Shown here piece after piece: positions 30,301-33,423 of a stretch of DNA of 33,423 bases; position 1 is the stretch's first letter; every line of letters begins with the position of its first letter. The notes below the pieces were generated by a model. The model was given only the letters and a program-made list of their open reading frames with translations. It was not told the DNA's origin and ran no database searches. The stretch comes from Lingula anatina. Taxonomy: Eukaryota; Brachiopoda; Lingulata; Lingulida; Lingulidae. Position numbers and translations under genes: made by a program. The stretch spans positions 217,554 through 250,976 of the forward strand of contig NW_019775692.1 in NCBI RefSeq assembly GCF_001039355.2. Reading direction: 5' to 3'.

Positions 30301-33203
30301 GCCATTTAAAAGACAAATGTTCCCAATTCATACACTGTGCAAAATTCTGCACATAATGGCCATAAAGGAACCATCTGTAATGACAGAAGACTTCTGCTTG
30401 GGTAACAATACTGTATTTACTACCACAAAGGAATACTTAGAAAATAACAAAATCAATACGACTGGTGAAGGTGAAAATGTAGTCTGTAAAAAGCATCAAC
30501 ACCATTTTGTATCATACTCAAGTGCAAGATGCTGCTCAATGAACACTGTCCTGTCGAAGTCCATCTTTCTTGCCTCTTCTGCGAAACCCATTACACTTTT
30601 GTTTTATTTATAACCTTTTTATACCTCTGCATCGAAGTGCCTATGTTCTCTTGCACGAAAACGTGGGGGGGCAGGGGGGGGGGGTTCTACATTTAACTGA
30701 TTCGTACCATTCAGGCAAAGCTTGCAAGCAATTTATTTTGAGTAGATCACCTCCTTTTTTATTGTCTTGCTATAATTTCTGCTACAAAAGAGTCATAAGC
30801 ACATCTTTTCAAAAGTTTATGCAAACGCAAAGGCAAGTATGTCCAGTTTTTACACAAATACCTGACACACACTGAAAAAAATTCCTGGATCAGATCAGTA
30901 GCTAGCCGCATATATATGGAGAGAATGATAGCCTAAAAAAACACTGATAGTGCGTAATCGCATACCACCTTCTGACATAACAGATGAACCACATACCTGC
31001 TGGAGGTGTGAAAACACATGTATGGCACAAGGAATATTTACACAACCAGGCTATATGGGTCAGAACAAATTGAACCTCCCAGATGTTATATAATTCAGGT
31101 ATTCTCTGAGACAACAGTTCTCCAAAATTCACCCAAGAGTTACAGAATCTTAGACGGGCTATCCTGCGCAGCCAGGCAAATTATGACGCTCCCGAATAAA
31201 CTGAAAGAGAATGAAATAGAGAAGTCTTGTCAGAACCCTTGAAGTTCAGGGTAATTAAGAGTAACTGCTGAACAGGAGCAGAAAAGTCTCTCTCTCGTTA
31301 CTGTGAAACTCAAGGCGATGGTGAAGAAAATGCTGGGTACAGAAAAGTCTCTGTACTCTCTATCATTAAGGGTGATAAAATAACACACTGCAAGAAAAAA
31401 TTGGCCGCTGCAATGTGGCTTTGATGTCTAAATACAAACCATCCTCTCCCAATGAGCACTAAATATGCCACATCTAAATATTCTCCCTGACATTAAAAAA
31501 CCCGTAACAATATCTGATCCAAACAATTCCTCACTGGTCACTGGAGTAACTTCATCCCATCTCTCCCAAAAATCCACAGCCAATGTAAACGTCTCCCATA
31601 ACAAGAATCTTACCTTTAACCAGTGATCAGCCGAAAGGTAAATGATTGAGATAACTTCCCTACTTTCCACGGTGTATGATTACAAAGCACTTGCACTTCC
31701 CCATGCTGGAGGCTGCCCTCTGGGAAACTGAGATGTTGCAAAATAGCTTTTGGAACTCGCAGAAAATCACCCAACAGAACTGCAGCTTATCTATGGAGCC
31801 ATTCCACAGTCATTTGCCCTGTAGTAAACTCTATCATTCCCCATAAAGCTACTTTTATTCTCCATTTCTGCCCCCGACTCGCATTCAATATTGAATCAGC
31901 CAACTCAGAATATCTGTATTCTGTATCATACACTGACATTAATTCAAGTAAGAAAAAGAAAGAAGAAGAATGAATATCTCATTTATATTTACTGTTTTTC
32001 TAAGGACCATAATATACCTTTCATTTCTCATTTTTACCAATGCATCAAAGACTACACCTTGCTCCCCCCCCCCTCCCCCCCAACAGGCCACATGCTCTTC
32101 TCCTCAAAAGTGCCGCATGTATCTAAACCCAGACCAATGTTGTCATTTTCAAACTGGTGGGTTTCTGTAATTTCCTTTTTTCATATCCTAATTTGCGTCA
32201 CAGTATATTTACTGACAGCTGTGCAGTGACAACAGGGCCGTGTGCAGATTTGTACGTTTCCTCGTACTTGGCGTCTGATGTCTGTGCACCTGGCCTGCTC
32301 TGTAGACACCCGGTGACAACATCAAAGAAATAGACATTAATGGGTCTCTTTGACAGTGTTGTTGTTCTCCTCTTGTTTTGTCAAGGTTGCATTTTTCTTA
32401 ACATCACAACTCCTTATTATATGATATGTGTAACTCTGTCAAATGGCTTCATGAATAATATGCATGGCTACATGTATGGGCATATGTGAAAATGTCAGTG
32501 CATAGGTTTTTTACTTGTTACCGTTTAACCGAAAACAATAAAAAAGAGACTGATCTAAAACTTATGCTCTGCTCATAACTAAAAAGACAGTAGAGAATGG
32601 TTAATAAAGATCTTATACTGATGTATACAGAATATAGGGAGCTCCAGCCAGAAAACAACCCTTAAGATACAAAGTTCACTTCTATCAGAAATGTTTGTAT
32701 ATAATCAAGACAATGTTTCCCCATCACTTTACTTACATATAAGGCTTCAGCTGTGTCATAGTCGGCCATTTAGATAAATTTTTATCCACACTGCACCCAG
32801 TAGGCTTCCTTTTCATATCATCGTGCTGTCCCAATCCCCCTGGCGTATTCACCCTGTCAATCCTCTGAGGACTCGTGTCAATCCTCTGAGGACTTGAGGA
32901 TGTCCTCCCGACCTCTGTACTGGTCATGGTGTGCTGTGGCTGCGTGATGGTGTCACCTCCTTGTGTCACACCTGGCTGAGGGTAATAACTACTGTGACGT
33001 CGACTGCAGGGAGAAGAGTCGCGACTGCCACCACCACCACCACCACTGCCACCTCTGCTGCCACCGTGAAACTGTTCCTCTGCAATGACTGATGTTCTCA
33101 GGTCTGCTGGGGAGCGGTAGATCTCGGCTGAACCCACTCTGGAGCTCCCTTCAGGCTTCTTCCAGCTTCCCGAGCTGCAACACCTGTACTTGCCTTTCCT
33201 CAT
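10714..33203 (-). CDS. KLHL5: KLHL1/4/5-type BTB-BACK-Kelch protein, complete, 743 residues in 10 exons
   Basis: Exons in transcript order: 33203-32737, 28057-27735, 18526-18330, 17998-17786, 17078-16889, 15011-14787, 13760-13598, 13111-12899, 12617-12446, 10782-10714. Phases match at every junction and total 2,232 nt. Start: ATG at 33203, with an in-frame TGA eight codons upstream. Domains: a low-complexity N-terminus (1-170); BTB about 200-305 ([33 protein letters not shown]); BACK about 308-440 ([20 protein letters not shown]); the family hallmark [12 protein letters not shown]; then six Kelch repeats from about 455, each with a GG pair. Length fits human KLHL1/4/5 (about 720-755). The vertebrate genes are three paralogues, so this is best called their shared orthologue; the symbol is a family label. 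Family knowledge: such proteins are substrate adaptors of CUL3 ubiquitin ligases, and KLHL1 binds actin. The long introns 1 and 2 hold most of the repeats. Confidence 0.95.
10783..12445 (-). other. KLHL intron 9
   Basis: 1,663 bp with donor GTAGAT and acceptor TTTCAG. It contains a (TG)25 tract at 11315-11364 and a G15 run at 12121-12135. If retained, the frame adds 23 codons after exon 9 before TAA, which would leave the last Kelch blade unclosed. Confidence 0.85.
11315..11364. repeat. (TG)25 microsatellite
   Basis: An uninterrupted 50-bp TG dinucleotide run inside KLHL intron 9. Confidence 0.98.
12446..12617 (-). CDS. KLHL5: KLHL exon 9 (Kelch 6)
   Basis: Acceptor TACCTCCAG, donor GTAGAT. 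It encodes [20 protein letters not shown], then [12 protein letters not shown] and [10 protein letters not shown], ending in phase 0. CVGG replaces the more usual AVGG. Confidence 0.94.
12899..13111 (-). CDS. KLHL5: KLHL exon 8 (Kelch 4-5)
   Basis: Acceptor AATTTTCAG, donor GTTAGT (the weakest donor in the gene). It encodes [40 protein letters not shown], then [10 protein letters not shown] and DCVE plus a split Arg codon. Confidence 0.95.
13598..13760 (-). CDS. KLHL5: KLHL exon 7 (Kelch 3)
   Basis: Acceptor TTGTCTCAG, donor GTAAGC. It encodes [38 protein letters not shown] and VGVTVMCG plus two bases of Lys. Nearly identical to vertebrate KLHL4/5 in this stretch. Confidence 0.95.
13761..14786 (-). 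other. KLHL intron 6
   Basis: 1,026 bp. It contains a TG tract running into G19 (13941-13975) and a G10 run (14180-14189). Nothing else recognised. Confidence 0.85.
14787..15011 (-). CDS. KLHL5: KLHL exon 6 (Kelch 1 end and Kelch 2)
   Basis: Acceptor ACACACACAG, donor GTGAGT. It encodes [56 protein letters not shown] and [10 protein letters not shown], ending with one base of Gly. Confidence 0.95.
15012..16888 (-). other. KLHL intron 5
   Basis: 1,877 bp. It contains a G-rich cluster with a G8/C7 snap-back at 15804-15840. Otherwise AT-rich with no recognised feature. Confidence 0.85.
15804..15840 (+). repeat. G-quadruplex-like G cluster with a G/C hairpin
   Basis: GGAGG then GGGGTGGGGGA and a run of eight G, followed by TGTG and seven C. 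The plus strand has the G-run spacing of a quadruplex former, and the last G run can instead pair with the C run in a tight hairpin. It is on the non-template side of nothing coding here; it is intronic to KLHL. Confidence 0.6.
16889..17078 (-). CDS. KLHL5: KLHL exon 5 (end of BACK, linker, start of Kelch 1)
   Basis: Acceptor CTTTTTCAG, donor GTGAGT. It encodes [35 protein letters not shown], the family hallmark [13 protein letters not shown], then [12 protein letters not shown] plus one base of Gly. Confidence 0.95.
17253..17341. repeat. 89-nt perfect inverted repeat (25-bp stem)
   Basis: The left arm 17253-17277 and the right arm 17317-17341 are exact reverse complements over 25 bp (core GGATTTAGTCCTTTAGAT), with a 39-nt loop that can pair a little further. 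It lies in KLHL intron 4. It may be a small foldback transposon core or a snap-back RNA; no target duplication was found. Confidence 0.8.
17669..17780. repeat. Degenerate ATCA/CCAA tetranucleotide tract
   Basis: Low-complexity sequence built from ATCA, CCAA and GTCA units (GTCAATCAGTCAGTCAGTCC and similar), ending a few bases from the KLHL exon 4 donor. Confidence 0.6.
17786..17998 (-). CDS. KLHL5: KLHL exon 4 (BACK domain)
   Basis: 71 codons, phase 0 at both ends; acceptor TTCTTGAAG, donor GTGAGA. It encodes [46 protein letters not shown] and LPLLPPQ. The acceptor has a poor pyrimidine tract, but the family alignment fixes this boundary. Confidence 0.94.
18264..18313. repeat. (ATT)n microsatellite beside the KLHL exon 3 donor
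   Basis: About sixteen uninterrupted ATT units, ending 15 bp from the exon 3 donor. A looser AT/ATT-rich tract extends to about 18147. Confidence 0.95.
18330..18526 (-). CDS. KLHL5: KLHL exon 3 (end of BTB, start of BACK)
   Basis: Acceptor CTACTTCCAG, donor GTAAGG. It completes a Gly codon, then encodes [55 protein letters not shown] and VANNYVM. Its first 26 bases and acceptor are the first copy of the 53-bp array at 18501-18816. Confidence 0.95.
18501..18816 (-). repeat. 53-bp tandem array (6 copies) spanning the KLHL exon 3 acceptor
   Basis: Copies start at 18501, 18554, 18607, 18660, 18713 and 18765 (spacings 53, 53, 53, 53, 52). Copy 1 holds the first 26 coding bases of exon 3 and the real acceptor. 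Copies 4, 5 and 6 keep an AG in register (CAG, TAG, CAG at 18688-18686, 18740-18738 and 18793-18791) preceded by TTTACTTT-type tracts. Copy 4 keeps an open frame resembling the exon start (NIELCDES versus RIELRDES); copy 5 has lost a base and copy 6 has a stop. The copies are clearly decayed relatives of the exon boundary. Confidence 0.88.
18817..20328 (-). other. KLHL intron 2, right-hand part without features
   Basis: About 1.5 kb of AT-rich intron. A C11 run lies at 20238-20248. No exon, RNA or transposon was recognised. Confidence 0.6.
20329..20512. repeat. Direct repeat, two 32-bp copies 152 bp apart
   Basis: CCAAGTGAATGTCAGAAAA then (A/T)CATGACAGTTAT occurs at 20329-20360 and 20481-20512 with a single mismatch, preceded in both cases by a GTATAC. 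The second copy ends 25 bp before the TAA duplication of the inverted-repeat element. Confidence 0.9.
20538..21096. mobile_element. 553-bp MITE with 152-bp terminal inverted repeats and TAA target duplication
   Basis: The element spans 20541-21093, flanked by TAA at 20538-20540 and 21094-21096. Its arms 20541-20692 and 20942-21093 are the same length and differ at only three positions by my reading, so it inserted fairly recently. Ends read GAGCGGATTCTCAA. Each arm contains small palindromes near its tip (CTCAA-CGAA-TTGAG, GGCTTTACAAAGCC). A 3-bp TAA/TTA duplication is typical of PIF/Harbinger, the superfamily also represented at 1484-2095. The core (20693-20941) holds part of a minus-strand open frame. 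The element is in KLHL intron 2. Confidence 0.9.
20629..20868 (-). pseudogene. Possible transposase N-terminus remnant inside the MITE
   Basis: An 80-codon frame starts [20 protein letters not shown] in the core and ends in the left inverted repeat. The hydrophobic-then-Arg/Lys-rich start resembles the N-termini of many Harbinger-type proteins (inference, weak). If so, the element is an internal-deletion derivative of an autonomous copy. Each inverted repeat also carries its own ATG frame ([13 protein letters not shown]), which is a consequence of the repeat and not a separate gene. Confidence 0.3.
21097..27477 (-). other. KLHL intron 2, central part
   Basis: 6.4 kb without a recognised exon. 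It holds T-rich runs near 22660-22680 and 22890, and a roughly 90-bp degenerate tandem duplication near 24800-24980. Three stretches (about 22950-23310, 23940-24130, 26100-26350) are less AT-rich and less repetitive than the rest and could be regulatory. Short open frames here, including a 115-codon one at 27016-27363, show no family signature. Confidence 0.5.
24799..24985. repeat. Degenerate tandem duplication (about 90 bp, 2 copies), purine-rich
   Basis: Both halves begin AAACCAC(A/T)TAAAAA, continue through A/G-rich sequence (GAAAAGG..., AATAAAA...) and end with TTCC then CTTT plus (G/C)(A/G)GAAACT. The second copy begins near 24889. Confidence 0.5.
27478..27697. mobile_element. 214-bp MITE-like inverted-repeat element with TTA target duplication
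   Basis: The element 27481-27694 is flanked by TTA (27478-27480 and 27695-27697). The left arm reads TACCCCATTCCCAGAGATTA then GATCGATC; the right arm reversed reads GGGCGCATTCCCATAGATTT then TAGATCGATC. Similarity continues, degraded, for about 80 bp (TCCC..TGGGG..CTGTCA in both arms). It is older than the element at 20541. It ends 37 bp from the donor of KLHL exon 2. Confidence 0.7.
27735..28057 (-). CDS. KLHL5: KLHL exon 2 (BTB domain)
   Basis: Acceptor TATATTCCAG, donor GTAGGT. The frame enters with the G that completes a Met codon and encodes [20 protein letters not shown], then [60 protein letters not shown] and QYMYT plus one base of Gly. An internal ATG at 28014 (residue 171) could serve a shorter isoform lacking exon 1, but nothing in the sequence requires it. 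Confidence 0.95.
28058..29172 (-). other. KLHL intron 1, left part
   Basis: AT-rich non-coding sequence between the exon 2 acceptor and the minisatellite, with AT dinucleotide patches at about 28710-28725 and 28875-28895. No exon recognised. Confidence 0.6.
29173..29605. repeat. 29-bp minisatellite, 14 copies, with an 86-bp higher-order period
   Basis: The unit reads CCCCACTGGGTTCAAAGAGT followed by GGGTGCATT. Fourteen copies begin at 29206 and end at about 29602; a degenerate partial copy precedes them at 29173. Copies 3, 6 and 9 are 28 bp, begin CCCTACTGGG and carry GATGG in place of GAGTGG, so the first nine form three 29+29+28 blocks. Because 29 is not a multiple of three and the unit has no stops, all three plus frames stay open and give a repeating 29-residue pattern ([20 protein letters not shown]). 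These frames are a by-product of the repeat; the plus strand is antisense to KLHL here. Confidence 0.97.
29606..32736 (-). other. KLHL intron 1, right part
   Basis: 3.1 kb without recognised exons. It holds a C/T-rich tract at 29636-29710 just after the minisatellite and G or C runs at 30206-30217 (G12), 30665-30684 (G7, CA, G11) and 32064-32081 (C10, T, C7). The stretch 32230-32360 is comparatively complex sequence and could be regulatory. Confidence 0.6.
32737..33203 (-). CDS. KLHL5: KLHL exon 1 (N-terminal low-complexity region)
   Basis: ATG at 33203-33201, preceded in frame by a TGA at 33227-33225; donor GTAAGT at 32736. The 155 codons encode [20 protein letters not shown] at the start, a Gly/Ser stretch ([19 protein letters not shown]), a Ser/Thr/Gln-rich region and a 21-bp in-frame duplication ([13 protein letters not shown]), ending TQLKPY plus two bases of Met. 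It lacks the FDVKxIL-type start found in vertebrate KLHL1/4/5. The joining phase with exon 2 is exact. Another upstream exon or start is possible, since N-termini of this family vary. Confidence 0.85.
32856..32894 (-). repeat. 21-bp in-frame tandem duplication in KLHL exon 1
   Basis: GTCAATCCTCTGAGGACT occurs at 32856-32873 and 32877-32894, 21 bp apart, duplicating the heptad SPQRIDT in the protein. Confidence 0.93.
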
Positions 33204-33423
33204 TATTATTTCAATTCAAATCAGACCTGGCTAGGATTGTGCTGGATTATCCCAACAAAGCCCAGTGGTACTGACAAGGAATGCAGGTATTTACAACACA
33301 CACTTCAACAGGAGAGATATATGTGTATGTATGTATGTATGAGACTGTGGCTACTGGCAGGCTGTTAAGATCTGCTCTCATTGGACGTCTAATCAGTTAA
33401 GGTCACAGTAATTACGTCCTCTG
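33204..33423 (-). promoter_or_regulatory. Upstream of KLHL start: 5' UTR or promoter region
   Basis: 220 bp to the window end. It contains an in-frame TGA upstream of the start and a short (GTAT)n run at about 33325-33340. No TATA box or initiator was recognised, so whether this is 5' UTR, intron or promoter is open. Confidence 0.3.

Overview
The window is animal nuclear DNA: AT-rich, with split genes whose GT-AG introns run from about 80 bp to 9 kb, plus cut-and-paste transposon debris, microsatellites and minisatellites. The two conserved genes are recognisably animal (a TTC6-type tetratricopeptide protein and a KLHL1/4/5-type BTB-BACK-Kelch protein). A PIF/Harbinger nuclease fragment of the kind common in aquatic invertebrates and fish is also present. 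I read it as a non-vertebrate bilaterian or other slowly evolving marine animal; the species cannot be told from the sequence alone.

Layout. At 1-305 (minus) lies the 5' end of a gene whose first 101 residues form an RRM-like fold and which runs off the window. From 1484-2095 (plus) lies a broken Harbinger DDE nuclease, preceded by a short direct repeat. From 2603-7070 (plus) eleven exons encode the last 494 residues of a TTC6-like protein, almost entirely TPR units; its earlier exons were not found. From 7071 to about 10488 lies the tail-to-tail interval holding both 3' untranslated regions and a 291-bp inverted-repeat element (8423-8713). From 33203 down to 10714 (minus) ten exons give a complete 743-residue KLHL1/4/5 orthologue: a low-complexity N-terminus, BTB, BACK and six Kelch repeats. 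The last coding exon is only 69 nt (10714-10782) and is split by a 1.7-kb intron from the rest. The large KLHL introns 1 and 2 hold a 29-bp minisatellite, two inverted-repeat elements with 3-bp target duplications, and no further recognised genes.

The most notable observations are these. (a) The KLHL stop codon (TGA followed by C) is followed by 75 further open in-frame codons ending in an acidic/serine-rich, coding-like tail, so either stop-codon readthrough or an alternative in-frame acceptor could extend the protein. (b) Three short tandem arrays begin inside an exon and run across its splice site into the intron. One is a 53-bp array of six copies on the acceptor of KLHL exon 3; the other two are donor-spanning arrays in TTC6. 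One of the TTC6 arrays offers an in-frame, stop-free 22-codon alternative donor. (c) A 553-bp element has 152-bp, about 98% identical terminal inverted repeats, a TAA duplication and what may be a transposase N-terminus remnant. (d) A 14-copy 29/29/28-bp minisatellite has an 86-bp higher-order period. No operon, CRISPR array, tRNA or rRNA was seen.
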